A stretch of DNA of 64,000 bases from Hepsetus odoe (taxonomy: Eukaryota > Chordata > Actinopteri > Characiformes > Hepsetidae), in NCBI GenBank assembly GCA_017165825.1, contig CM029372.1:2114445-2178444 (forward strand), in the 5' to 3' direction. A program made the position numbers and the translations under genes. The notes beneath the pieces were generated by a model. The model had not been told where the DNA came from and did not search any database. It saw nothing but the letters and a program-made list of their open reading frames with translations. Shown here one piece after another: positions 32,563 through 44,960 of this stretch (position 1 is the first letter of the stretch; every line of letters begins with the position of its first letter).

Positions 32563-33678
32563 CTGTTTAAAACATCACAATACATCAATAAATTCAAATA
32601 TAGAAAAACTCTGTAACAAGTATCAGAAATGTCTAATTCTGGTTTTAAGAACACAGATATAGTTTTAGATTTCTCCTTGATGCATCGAGCCCTTACAAAA
32701 TAAACTAAATTTTAGTGATGCACTGAGTAGAAAAAAGGTAATCAAAAGGAATTACAAACTATACTGAGATTCCAAGAGAAGAGGTTAAACTACATATTTT
32801 TTTAAATACATAAAATTGCCTCTTACTGTTATTATTTGTATATTTAAATATTTGTATTTAAATTATTTATTAAAACAAGGGGTTTTTTATGAGAAAATGC
32901 TTACTCTGCAAATAAAAAGCTTTTTCTCAGGTGCCTAAACCTTAACTCAGCATTGATCACATGTTTGCTCCCTGTGATGCACTGCAGGGTAGAGGGTTGT
33001 TGCGGGGATTTGTCTTTGTGGGCTATATATTTTTACAGTGACCCTAAGAGACAGACAGTATTAAGAAGCAAATGGTTCCTTTCAAAACAAAAGCAAAAGC
33101 ATAAAAAAAAAAAAAGTTCAAGTAGTAAGTAACACATAACAAATATGAACTTCATGGATTTGCAATACAAAGCCAATTCATTATGGAATGCTAATCAAAA
33201 GAGAATGCTTTTTTAAAGAGAAGTTCCAGCTCAATTACTTCAGTGAAAGAGAATGAACAAGATTGTATCATAGTGTTGTTTTGCAGACTCAAAGAAAACT
33301 GTTTGCAGAAAACTGTTATTTTTTCCTATTACCTGTATAGAATTCTTGTTTTTACTTTTTATTATTGTTTTATTTCATGTATCTTCATGACAGCACACTG
33401 AAAGTGCTCAGCTGATAGAAAGTAAAGAATATTTGATAGTAAAGAATATTCAAGTGTTCAAGTACACATGACTGCCTAGGACTGCCAAGACTGAATGTTA
33501 GGCTATTTAAGGACACTAAAAGCTTTTCCCTAGTTTGAGTACATTACATTATCCTTACATTATCGTGTCTGACTTCCCCTTTTTTAGTCCTGTCTGTTTA
33601 TATTGTTTCTGTTGGCCATGTTGTTTTGCATTTTTTTATTTACTAATTTTTTGGATTGACCTTTATTTATTTAGCACA
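32563..33678. other. No gene seen
   Basis: AT-rich sequence. No exon or further repeat family recognised. Confidence 0.4.
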
Positions 33679-33857
33679 TTTACATTTTACATTTACTGGA
33701 TTTAGGAGACACTCTTATCCAGAGTGACTTCCAATTCTTACAACTTGAGGTTAAGGATTTTGCTCAGAAACCCAATGGTGGAAGTGCTGGAGGTTGGATT
33801 CAAACCTGTGACCTCTTGTGTCATAGCCGAGTATCCTAGCTCTAGACCACCACTACT
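33679..33857 (-). repeat. SINE family A copy
   Basis: Minus-strand diverged copy, from ATTTACTGGATTTAGGAGAC (tail complement) to CTAGACCACCACTACTC (head complement). Confidence 0.7.
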
Positions 33858-34329
33858 CACAATGCACGTTTTTCTATTACTTTTTTATTCCGAACATTTT
33901 ACAAATCATCTATATCCTTTCTAGCATATTTACTGAGTGGAGATGGTACAGAGGGATGATGCCAAGGTAGCAGGAGTACTGGATTTGACAGTACATCAAA
34001 CTCTTCAATAATTTCAAATTATTACTTAAAGTTCATCTCTATTTTCAGTATGGTGCCCACATCCTCTTACTTGCCTTTTGAAAGGTAACGCAAGCAAAAT
34101 AAATCTACCTCCTGAATCCATCTCAGCTTTTCATGAAGAAATTCACCTCATCTTTTATATTAAGGCAACCTGATCCAAAAGCCAAGTTCCTAAATGCAAA
34201 GTAACTCAGATAGGCTTTATTATTGTGCCTCAGATTCCCAAAAATTGACAGCCATTGAACAAAATTATGATATGTGGAATTAGAAATTATTGGCATTAAA
34301 TTATATTTAAGTTAGTGGAGACAGATTTT
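33858..34329. other. No feature seen
   Basis: Non-coding AT-rich spacer. Confidence 0.35.
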
Positions 34330-34668
34330 TGTTCGGTGTGACAAGGATGGACAAGATTTGAAATGAGTATATTAGAGGGACAGCTCAGGTTAGACGTTTT
34401 GGAGACAAAGTTAGAGAAGCAAGGTTGCATTGACTTTGACATGTCCAGAGAGAATACAAGGATTATACTGGGAGGAGGATGTTGAAGACGGAGCTGCCAG
34501 GAAAGAGGAAGACCAAAGAGGAGGTTTATGGATGTGGTGAGAGCGGATATGCAGGTAGTCAGTTTGAAGGAAGAAGTTGCAGAGGACAAAAAGAAATGAA
34601 AAAGGATGATACACTGTTGCGACACCTAAACAGGAGCAGCCGAAAGAAGAATAAGAAGACGACTTAGC
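34330..34668 (+). mobile_element. RTE LINE 3'-end fragment
   Basis: Same family as 9375-11235 in the opposite orientation. It shows YIRGTAQ-like start remnants, GRRMLKTELPGKRKTKEEVY, then GCGACACCTAAACAGGAGCA and AAGAAG units. Confidence 0.75.
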
Positions 34669-34769
34669 TGGGGGGAAAGTAATTTTATTTTCCTTTTTTT
34701 CAGCTTTAAATATACATTTTATAAAAAAGAAAATTAAAGAAATACATTTACATAAAAAAGATTAAATAA

Positions 34770-34838
34770 ACTGAATCAAACCCACAATCTTCCGATGCAG
34801 GGGCAACTCCCTAACCATTAGGCCACCGCTGCCCCGTG
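34770..34838 (-). repeat. SINE family B head fragment
   Basis: Minus-strand: AATCAAACCCACAATCTTCC to CATTAGGCCACCGCTGCCCC, the complement of the B box through the A box. Confidence 0.75.
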
Positions 34839-35454
34839 AAGGCTGAATATGCAGAATTTTTTGATGCACATTTCTCTGAGACTGACCCTTCCTTTGCATT
34901 TTAGGTTATCAAACACAAGTGTTTCCATGGGGGTCAGAGGATACTGATGTGCCAGCCATCAATGAGTGGTTCAGGTGAAGAAAACAGAACAAAATCATGT
35001 CCATCTGCAAAGGGTGCTAGGGACTCAAAAATGTTTGTAGATCACTGCCAATGAACCCATCAGCTCTTTCATCTTTGGCCAAAGAGTGTGTCCAAAAGCG
35101 ACTTTTGTATAGGTTTTGGGATGTGAGTTGTGTCACATAATTGCTGACTATATAATGTTTTCAGTTATGTGGCTAGCACAGACTTCCTTAGGGTAAAAAA
35201 CCCCTAGAACTACAGCATGACTGATACATCGATCAATAGAAGAAAACAAAGAACAAAGAAAGCTTTGTTTTGCCCTCCAATTGAGCGGTCCTTTATGGAT
35301 GTGACATCATATGTAAACCATAAAGAATCTGGGTCTGAGGCCCTAAAAAGCAAGCCAAACATAACAGAAGCAAGGGGGAAAAAACCTAAAGTTTGAGAAG
35401 CCCAGGAACAAAAATGACCTCTGATAGACCCTGGAAAACAAAAGAGAAAGACAA
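34839..35454. other. No gene seen
   Basis: No exon recognised. The short minus-strand frame running into 35600 belongs to the neighbouring LINE relic. Confidence 0.35.
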
Positions 35455-35890
35455 ATACTACCTTAATATCCAACTTCTCATACAACTCACCATCTTTAGC
35501 ATTTGCCACCTCTCTTTTACCCTTTCTTACATGCCAGCCTTTTCCTCTGTATGCATTCCCAAACTTTCTCCTTTCATTACCACATTTACTTATCCTCCTT
35601 CCACTGTTACACCACACACATGCCAGCGATCTGGTAACTCTTCATGAACCACTGGGGCCCGTCTAACTCTTCTGAAATTCACCTTTCCGTCTTCCTGCTT
35701 CAACTTCACGATTTGGTTCATAGCTTTTGCCTTCACACTTCTTGATCTCCAAAGTACATCTGCAGACCAACATTGTATGCTGCTTATCTACGCTCTTCCT
35801 TGTCACTACTTTCCAGTCTCCAAAGGAAGGACATCACGATGAAAACTGTGATCAAGTACCTAACAAAACTGTTAAGAAAGCTTGCTACTG
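35455..35890 (-). mobile_element. RTE LINE internal fragment
   Basis: Minus-strand sequence encodes NERRKFGNAYRGKGWHVRKG and DGELYEKLDIK, matching the pre-RT region of the LINE at 11.0-11.1 kb (GELYERLDKK). Upstream (to 35890) is the endonuclease-RT spacer. Decayed. Confidence 0.65.
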
Positions 35891-35985
35891 AACCTTGAGT
35901 CATCCTGTATGCATTGAGATGTTAAAAGTAATTGTTTTCTCAGCTGCCAATCAGCAGCTCAAGTATGAGGATATAAAATTAACTA

Positions 35986-36167
35986 TTACATTTGCACCAT
36001 TTAGCAGACGCTCTAGAAACTTCCATGTCCTAATTACAGGGACAGTGCCCCTGGAGCAACTCAGGGTTAAGGGTCTTGCTCAGGGACCCAGTGGTGGTAG
36101 TGCTAGAGGTGGGATTTGAACCTGGTAACCGTGGGCATTTACCCTACCACTAGACCACCACCACCCA
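35986..36167 (-). repeat. SINE family A copy
   Basis: Minus-strand: ATTTAGCAGACGCTCTAG, CTAATTACAGGGACAGTGCC, GGTTAAGGGTCTTGCTCAGG, ending CCACTAGACCACCACCACCC. Confidence 0.85.
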
Positions 36168-37510
36168 TTTATTCGAGATTACTTTCAGTGGCAAATGGAT
36201 CTGGTCCATTCTGGCTTATCTTAACAAATGGTCCTCACATGACCATTTCAAAACTGGACTTTTTTATGGCATTTTGTTTGCTTCTGGGCCAATATAAAAA
36301 AAAAATCCACATATCTGGCCTAGCTCTGAGCTATACTGGCTTGAAATATAATGAGATTTTTCCTGTTTGTAAAAATGCTCCTCTATTTACCCTAACACAG
36401 AACGTAAACCTCAAAACGTGCATTCGTTAATACTGCTTTAAGCACCATAAATACCTTCCAAATATGTGAATATTGACAGATAAAATGGATTTTAAAAAAG
36501 GGAAACACGTGAGGAGGAGGAGCTCCCTCTAGTGGAGCCCCAAGGCATTACTAGCGGATCGCTGCATAATTACATCAGGGATCTAAATCATCTACCTACC
36601 TTTCTTTAACACAAACCACAAATCAATCAATACAATCGGAGAGCGAATATCATTCACATTTAAACTGTCACATTTGCAACGATAACACCTAACCATCTGG
36701 AAAAAAAAAATAATAATAAAATATTTAACCTTGCCATGGGATAGTGAACTTCTAAATAAACGCACATAAATGTCGGATTTTTCATATTGGGAAACAAAAT
36801 GCCAAAAAATAGTTCAATTTTGAGATCATATATCATTGAGATCATATATATTTTGAGGTCGATATCAAATATTTGTTAAAGGGAACCAGAATGACCCATC
36901 TACATCTGTACAAATTTATGGTTGTTTTCATTCTCTCGTAGTATCTTATAACATCTTTCTAGCAGCCAAAACATCTAGATATGACAGTTTTCAGTAGAAA
37001 ATCACACCAATATTTTTTTAAGTGTGAGTTTGCCTGTATCTTTTTGTGTCTTGGTTGTTCAAGTTCAACAGTGCTGTAAAAAATGCATGGAATGGCCATG
37101 GTGGGTGTTGTGGTAAAACATTGTGTGGCTTATGTAATGACTGACCTGAAGTGAGTCCATGACTGGGATAAGAGGACTGAGTGGCCAGTTTTACACAGAG
37201 GTATTTGTGTCTCCACATTCCAGAGAAGAAAATTCTTGAAAACAATGTGTGAGATGAAACAGGACAAATGGAGTTTGAGAGAGTGTGTCATATAAAAAGC
37301 TGTTAAATAAATAAATAAATGGCTAAAGGAAAATATCATGTGAGAACTAAACTTTGGAACATGCTGCCATGTGTATGTAGCTGATCAGTCATGAGCAGTT
37401 TTGGGATTTAGACCTATTTGTTCTGGGGCTTAAGTGGGTGGGTCAGAGCTTTGGGCAGTGACTGTTAAACTATCTCTGAATAGTCCTCTGACTCTGCAGA
37501 ACACTGAAAC
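36168..37510. other. No gene seen
   Basis: AT-rich upstream region of the fibrinogen-domain gene. No clear TATA box close to the first exon. Confidence 0.35.
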
Positions 37511-40500
37511 ATGGTAAGTATCCATTGTCAACATTATTTTGATTAAAAAGTGACTATAATTATTTATAGGTTAGCCTTTGGCAAGGCATGTAAATATGGG
37601 ATGATTAGGGAATCTGTCCAGAAAAGGTCCTAAAACCTTGAGCTTTCTGTGTGTTCTCTCACAACATACTAACTTAGTAAACAGCATACTGCAGAATATG
37701 CTTTTCTTGGATGTGATTTCTCCTCAAGCATGAACAAAGCATGAAATCTGCTTCATCACTCCTCTCAGATGATCAACAAAATGTGTATGGTGACTGGCTG
37801 TGTTGGGTTGGTCTTACTGTCCTGGTTTGTGGTCACTGCAAAGGTAAGCTGAATGTGTCCATAAATCCTTATTGCTGTTTCTGCTCCTGGATCTACTTAA
37901 AGGTATGAAACTCTTTTGTGAAGAGAAAATATTGTTTGAATGATAGTAAGCTGAATAGCAAACATAGTGAAATTGTAAACGGAATACTCTAAGATACACT
38001 ATGATTGTTTTTTTAAACAATGGAAACTGTGTGGTGTCTGATCATTGGTGTTGTTGGCAGTTTACTTAGCAAGTAACATCTGTTACCTCCTTAAAAATGG
38101 GAAAGTTGTAGACTGTGTTCTATATTTTATATTTCTGAGTTTTTCTTGATGTAGCAGTCTAGTTTTTGACAAATGTTCAATGTCTTAATTATCTTGCTGC
38201 AGCAAAAAGAGACCACTGTGGTTATGAAAGGTGAGTCACAATGAGCTATTCATGTATCACCAGTTCTCATTAACTGTTTAGAATAAATAATGTTTTCCTG
38301 AAGGCAGCCTGCTCTAAAATCTCAGTGTACTTTTCTGTAACAATGCTGTCATCACAGGTATCAAAGATGAAAATCACTGTTGGCAAGGGCAATGAAACAA
38401 CTCCTTACCATGACACACTCTGATTTTTGGTCTTAAAGAGTACACAGCATCATTAAAAAATAAATAAAAATCTGAAATACTGATTCATCTGACCACAATA
38501 CACATTTCCACATATGGTCTATACCAGATGCCCCCAAGCCCTAGAAAAAATGGACACTTCTGGACATCGTTCACATAAGGTTTCCTCATTTTACAGTAAA
38601 GTTAACTTGCATTTGTGAATGTAACGCAATCGTGTATTTTAGTGCAGTTATAGCTTTAGCCCATTTTGCCTGAGTAAAAGAAGCTGCCTAATAAATATGC
38701 ATGCCTTGTTACAGAGTGTCGATCTCCTTAGGCCAAACCCTTCCTCATCACACAAATACACATCACCGGATATGCTTAAATCCACTTATCATTCAAGTTT
38801 ATACAGCTTGGAGTTTATACAGCTTGGAACATATGCATAAAAATATGATATGGCCAAAATACTCATGATTGTGCATACAGTGTACAGTTGCTTTGGCAGT
38901 TTGGAGGTTCTGTAGCAGTTTTCTTACCACTGGGTTGAACAGTACATGCAGTGCAGGTTAGACAACCTTCCTCAGCACCCAATCAGCTTGTGCATCTCAC
39001 AAACACAACTACAGATAATTCAGTAAATGGCTTTAAGGTGCAAGTACTTATGTAATGAATCCTTTGGAAAGTGAATACTGAGTCTTGGGCAGACAATATT
39101 ACTGACATCAACGCATCATGCCATATTCCAGGGCTTATTAAACCCTTTTTTTCAGCTAGGAGTCCCATCTGCTATGCGATTTCCATGAACCATCACATAA
39201 ATGTCTGTTTAAAGAACTGTCTGAGATGGCAAACTGCTTGCAGTTAGATTTAATGTTAAAGGAATGGCCAATAATATCCTGTTGTCTTGCCTTTGGCTGA
39301 CATTTGATTATTATCTTTGATGTTGTGTACTGTTATAGTAGCAACTAGTTAGTTTTTAAACAATTTAGAGACAATGAAGGATTCAGTTATTGATAGAATT
39401 TGTAGCAAAAGTGGAATTGGCCTTATTCTTTCTTTCTTTTTTTCAGGGACAGACTGTACACATATAAAGAGACTTTTCCCCCATGCCCAAAGTGGCATTT
39501 ATACCATTCAGCCATTAGGATTCAGACCTTTTAAGGTACCAACACTTACTAAACATAGAAACCAACTATACTGGAAATTGATCAATATTTCTGAACAGTT
39601 AGTTGGAAAATTATATATATAAAATTCTATATTTATAGTTGTGACCACTTTTACAATTGTGGTCTGCAAGTGTAGACATATAAGAGGCATTGATTTATAG
39701 GAACACCTAAAATTTCCACGCATGCAACCCAGCAGCCAGGACAAATAAGCAAATTAGCAACATTTGTGCACAAGACAGTGGAAAAATGTTGCTTATTTAG
39801 TGAAGAACTATAGCAACAGGGACAAGGTTACTAACAAATATGAGAATTTAGTAGTCATCAAAATGGCTCAAATTGTAACTTAAAAAAAATACATTACTTA
39901 AACTTCTCTAGATTTTCTTAACTTCATTCAGCTTTTCATTAATGTGGTAGTTACTGTAACTATTGTGACTACTATTACTACTGTAAATTATAAAGATTAA
40001 TTTACAGCTAATCATTGTTAAAAATTTAACTAGAGCTTTAAATTCTGTAAACTATGTAATCTTAATTAAGTTCTGGATGCAGTTTGAGTTTGTTGAGAGA
40101 GGTTTCTGGAATGTTCTTTTATGGAAAGGTTTGGTTTCTTTGATTTTTGCCTTCTTGTGTTTGTGAGCAACATTTGCTTTGCAGCTGAAGTTTTAAACTA
40201 AAAAAAGAAAACATTTTGGTCTACAAATATGTTTTGACTGAATCAGAGGTGAATTAGATTTTTGCCAAGCCCTCCTTTAGCATAAGAGGTTCTAGCATAA
40301 GTAAAGCCACTGAGTTGTTGAATTGATAGTTATGTGATCAGTTAAACAGCCTGTAGCCTGTTCATAAACCCTGTGAACACTTTCACAGGTTTACTGTGAG
40401 ATGCTGAAGGATGGGGGCTGGACTGTTCTCCAGAGGCGAACGGCAGGACAGGTTTCCTTCAACAGGGACTGGAAAGCATATAAGAATGGATTTGGAATTC

Positions 40501-43500
40501 TTCACAGTATGTCATTTCTATTTTAATTTATTGCTGTAATTTCATTTACTATGTGGTATTTGTCAGATTTCTACTAGATTTACTCTGCATTGAACACTGT
40601 TCTTGTATTATTAAGTGAGTCTAAAGTTTCGTAAAGAATGCCATCTGATCTTTAGGACTAAACTTTTGCCAGTTGTTAATGTATATATCTTGTAAGTCAG
40701 TCATCAAGAAGACATTGGAAAAATCCTGTGATAAATATCAACACAATCAAGTAACAAAACTTTTTTTTGTGAATTCCAGAATCAACCCAATCTTCTTTCA
40801 ACCCATTCATATATTCCCCAATAATGACTGGACACTAAATAATATACCTACAGTCATGTGAAAAAATTAAGGCACCATATGAAACCATGTGTGTTTTTGT
40901 ACACAAAACCCAATACTGGGAGATTCAAGTAATATAACTAAACAATTAAAACTGACGAAAAGAATTAAAAATCTTCTATAAAATGTAATTCTACAAAAAT
41001 GCAATTTCTGGTGAGGAATAAATTGGGACACCCCCGCCTTTATACCCAGTTAAAATAGCTTAAATCACACATAGATGTAGCACATAGAGTGCACATGATT
41101 AGAACATCGTTACTCAATTTGAACCTCAGACATTTAGTTTGTTATGCTCCTGATTGTTGAGGTGAGAGTGATCACCATGGTGAGATCCAATAAGCTGTCT
41201 GAGCCCTTCAGAAAGACGATTGTAGAAGCTTGTAAGTCTGGTAAGGGATTTAAAACGATCTCAAAAGAATTTGCAATCAGCCATTCCACTGTCCAGAAAA
41301 TAGTCTACAAGTGCAGGACTTCCAAAACAACTGCCAACATGCCCAGGTATGGCCGTCCAAGCAAGTTCACCCTGAGAGCAAACTGCAAGATGCTAAAAGA
41401 GATCTCCAAAAGCCCTAAAATGTCATTATGGAACCTATAGCAGCTTCTTGCTACTGTTGAGGTGAGAGTACATGCCTCTACAATCAGAAAGAGACTGTAC
41501 AATTTTAACTTGCATGGGAGGTATGCAAGGAGGAAACATTTGCTCTCTAAGAGAAACATCAAGGCCAAACTGGTTTGCCAGAGAGAATACAGACAAGGCC
41601 AGGACTTCTGGAACAATGTTCTTTGGACAAATTGGTCTAAAATGTAATTATTTGGCACCAGAACAGAGGACATGTCTGACGTAAACCAAAACAGCATTCC
41701 AGAAAAAGTATCAACTGTAAAGCATGGAGGTGGAAGTGTCATGGATCTGGAATGGTTTGCTGCAGCATGACCTGGCAGCTCACCATGATAGAATCTGCCA
41801 TGAATTCTGTCATGTATCAGAGAGTGTTTGAGGTACATGGGAGACCATCTGTACGAGCGTGAAAGCTGAAACATAACTGGAACCTGTAACACAACAATGA
41901 CCCAAAACATACCAGTAAATCCACCAAGGACTGGCTGAAAACTAAGAAATGGAGAGTCCTGGAGTCCAGATCATAATCCTATTGAGATGCTGTGGGGTGA
42001 CTTGAAACGGGCTGTACATGCAAGAATCCCCTCAAACAGCTTAAAGAATTCTGCATTGAGGAGTGGAGCAAACTTTCCTCAGACCAATATTAGAGACTGG
42101 TAGATGCTACAAGAACTGTCTTACTGCAGCTATTTCAGCCAAAGGGGGTAACACTAGCTATTAGGGGATAGGGTGTCATAACTTTTTTGTCAGTTAGAAT
42201 ACATGTTTTTGTTGATATCTTTTGTTTAATGAATAAACAGAGTTTTTTTGTTGTTGTTGTTGATTACCTGCAATTAAATCACCTTCTGTTTTAGAGATAA
42301 ATGAAAACAAGATTAGGCATTGATATTTCTTAATAAAGAACTGAATATTTAATGGGGTGTCCTAATTTGTTCACATGACTACCTCCCCAATTTTTATGTT
42401 TTTGTATTCAGCCATTGTTATCAAGTCATATAGATGCATTTAATTTAATCTTTCATCATTCTCACAAAAGCATGCTACTCCATGGTAGTATCACTACTTT
42501 ACTGATTAAACCTGTTCACTGGTGATCCCATGGTAAGTCTTAATCATCGATTAACAAGGTAAGGAGTGCCAACAGATGAGACAGAGAAATAGATGAACTA
42601 CAGTCTTTTGCTATAACTACTACAATACAGTGGAGACTATTTAGATATGATAAAACGCTAAATTGTTCTTAATACATTGTACAGGCAATGCAAAATAATT
42701 TATTTAATAAACCTGAATGAAATGTGCATTCTATCCATCATCTGGGGAAGGGGGTTCTGGGGTCTGTCCCAAAAACTCATGGGGTTAAAGACAGAAATGC
42801 CCTGGTCAGGTTGCCAGTCCATCACAGGGCAGGCACTCAGTCATACTTAGGGGTCAATTTAGCATCTCCAGACGTGCATGTCTTTGGACTGTAAGAAGAA
42901 GACACTCTCAAGCAGACATCTGGAGAACATGCTATACAATACAAATGACCCAGGACACTCCCCCACTACAAACATATAGTGCCCCATTATGTAACATGGT
43001 GTAATGGCGTGCTGATCATTACACCATGTTACATAATGGATACTTCAAAAGACCTTATATAATGTAATTTAAAGTTATCTCTTCTTCTCTTCTGTTTTTT
43101 AAGATGACCACTGGCTGGGCCTGTCCAATATAAGAGCTCTAACCAAAGGTACGAACAAAATATCAACACTTCGAGTCAACCTGTGCGACTTTGAAGGAGG
43201 CTCTGCATTTGCTCAGTATGAAAACTTTTGGGTTGGAACTGAGCAGACTAACTATAAACTGCATGTTGGAGCTTACAGTGGTAATGCAGGTATAGTAAAT
43301 CATTTTATTGGAAGATTGTGTGATTTGTAGATATTCACTTTTCAAGCAAAAATTGATTAGAGAGAAAAGAACAATAACAATAGAACAAAAAGTGCAGAAT
43401 TTATCGGGTTCTTCACTTAGTCAGTCTTCACTCTTACCACCTCTTAAGGTGATGCCATACGGGGCAACTACAAGAGCATTGACCAGAACAATTATGGATT

Positions 43501-43747
43501 CAGCACTAATGATCGTGACAATGATGGCTGCTCTCCATGCATCTTTGGAGATGTAGCTTTGAATGAATGCAGTGGTGTGAGCGGTGGAGGTTGGTGGTAC
43601 AGTCGCTGTGGCTTGGCAGACCTGCATGGAGAGTGGCATCCCAAGAAAGACAATCGAGGATGGACATCTGGCCTTCATTGGCTCACCTGGAGAGCACCCG
43701 AACCCTACTCCGCAAAAGCGACACGCATGATGGTGAAGTCTAATTGA
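37511..43747 (+). CDS. Secreted fibrinogen C-terminal domain protein (angiopoietin-like)
   Basis: Seven coding exons: 37511-37513, 37769-37843, 38203-38230, 39447-39535, 40389-40506, 43104-43289, 43449-43747. All phases join, giving 265 residues. Residues 1-26 form a signal peptide (MINKMCMVTGCVGLVLLSWF after the first Met). After a very short linker comes one fibrinogen-like domain: TDCTHIKRLFP, SGIYTIQPLG, CEMLKDGGWTVLQRR, FNRDWKAYKNGFG, HDHW-type NDHWLGL, then DRDNDGCSPCIF (calcium loop) and GGGWWYSRC. It lacks the N-terminal coiled coil of angiopoietins, so it is a minimal domain protein, perhaps ANGPTL5-like or FGL1-like. The role is probably extracellular ligand or glycan recognition. 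Oddly, the start codon is the last codon of exon 1 (ATG/GTAAGT). Intron 5 carries a Tc1. Confidence 0.85.
40849..42381 (+). mobile_element. Tc1-like transposon in intron 5 of the fibrinogen-domain gene
   Basis: The ends are inverted repeats: TACAGTCATGTGAAAAAATT at left and, reversed, TAGTCATGTGAACAAATT at right, each at a TA. Inside, plus-strand frames encode transposase remnants: MVRSNKLSEPFRKTIVEACK, KTISKEFAISHSTVQKIVYK, RKRLYNFNLHGRYARRKHLL, then DPKHTSKSTKDWL. Stops (for example after SPKMSLWNL near 41440) and frameshifts disable it. Confidence 0.88.
42735..42910 (-). repeat. SINE family C copy (intronic)
   Basis: Minus-strand: GGTTGCCAGTCCATCACAGG, CAATTTAGCATCTCCAGACG, CATGTCTTTGGACTGTAAG. 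Confidence 0.6.
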
Positions 43748-44640
43748 TCTTTGTGTCACTGTAGTCAGGGGGTTGGATTTGGAGCCAGCAGTAAAATGTT
43801 CTTTTCATTCACCAGTGCAGCAAATATGCCATTTTCATTTTTTTTCCTCCATTTTCACAATCCTGTAACTGTTCAAATGACCCAACTTTTTCATCTTTTC
43901 ACTCAGTTGGTTATTCCATAATTCATGCTGCAAATCTACTGTCCCATTATTGCTATTGTTTCCAGGATGGACAATCAGCTTAATTTTCCTAAAGCTTATA
44001 CATATAGGCAATTAGTTCAAAATGTTTGTATTAAATCTGAATATGTAAACTGGCTGACAAAAAAATAAATAAATAACCCCCATACAGTGGTGCCTTGACT
44101 CACGAGTTTACTTTGTTCCATGATGGTGCTCGTAACTCAAATTACTTGTATTTCTTATTCACTGATTATTGCCTGTTTTGCCAGGCTTTACTCGTTTTCA
44201 TGGGCAGGGTTTTTTCATAAAAACCTGTCCAATGTGGTCTGTTTCAGGTGCAAATTGTAGAAGTGCTACGCTTGTACTGCTTCTGCTTCAGTTATAAAAG
44301 TACAATGTGCTGTGAACTGTACCACTGAATTGCTTCTAAGATTGTTCAACGCTTCAAGCAGCTTATTTGACAAGAAAAAAAGATATGGCATGTAATTAAA
44401 TATAATGCAGTACGTGAAGTTTGGGAGGAAACTGAATGAAATAAAAATGTATGATATATTATGATACAGTATAAATTCAGCACATCTACTACAGTTGCTC
44501 TGGACGCACTAATCTCTTAATCTCTCATCATGAGGTCTGAGGGTCCTTGAAATTGTGGTGCCTAGTTCAAGAGACTTTTTTGCATGATGTAACGTGGATA
44601 GGAGCTCATTTCCGAAGTAAACGGTCTATCGTTCCTATCC
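43748..44640. other. No gene seen
   Basis: 3' flank of the fibrinogen-domain gene. AT-rich, nothing else recognised. Confidence 0.4.
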
Positions 44641-44960
44641 GAGTGTATGTAAGCTGATCTCAGGCCGTGTCCTCCAGGCCGGAGATGGCGCTCTGGCGTT
44701 CTGTCACGATCAACAGGCTTGGCCCGCGCATGCGCACACGGCACACTTCCACTCATATGGTTGTGCGTTGCTTCGTTCGGCTTCACCACCAAATCCACAC
44801 CGACAGCAGTTTCTTCTAAATGGCATGAGCTTTTTAGCTGTTTGAGCTGCTTCGTTCAGAAAGCCTGGCCCGGCGGGTGTTTCATCATGGAGACGGGTTC
44901 CTCGGAGGGCCGGGCAGTCAGTAAGTCGGCCTGTGGGAGATTCGCGCTCTAAAGTGGCGC
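44641..44960 (+). promoter_or_regulatory. CpG-rich promoter region of the zinc-finger gene
   Basis: This is the most CpG-dense stretch in its neighbourhood (GGCCGTGTCC, GGCCCGCGCATGCGCACACG, CCGGCGGGTG), in otherwise AT-rich DNA. It surrounds the first coding exon at 44887-44920. CATGCGCA resembles an NRF1-type site. No TATA box is visible. Confidence 0.6.

Noticed and set aside
34330..35890. The two opposed RTE LINE fragments as one twin-primed (5'-inverted) insertion
   Set aside because: In twin priming the inverted part lies 5' of the 3' end. Here it lies downstream, about 0.8 kb away with a SINE fragment between, so two events are simpler.
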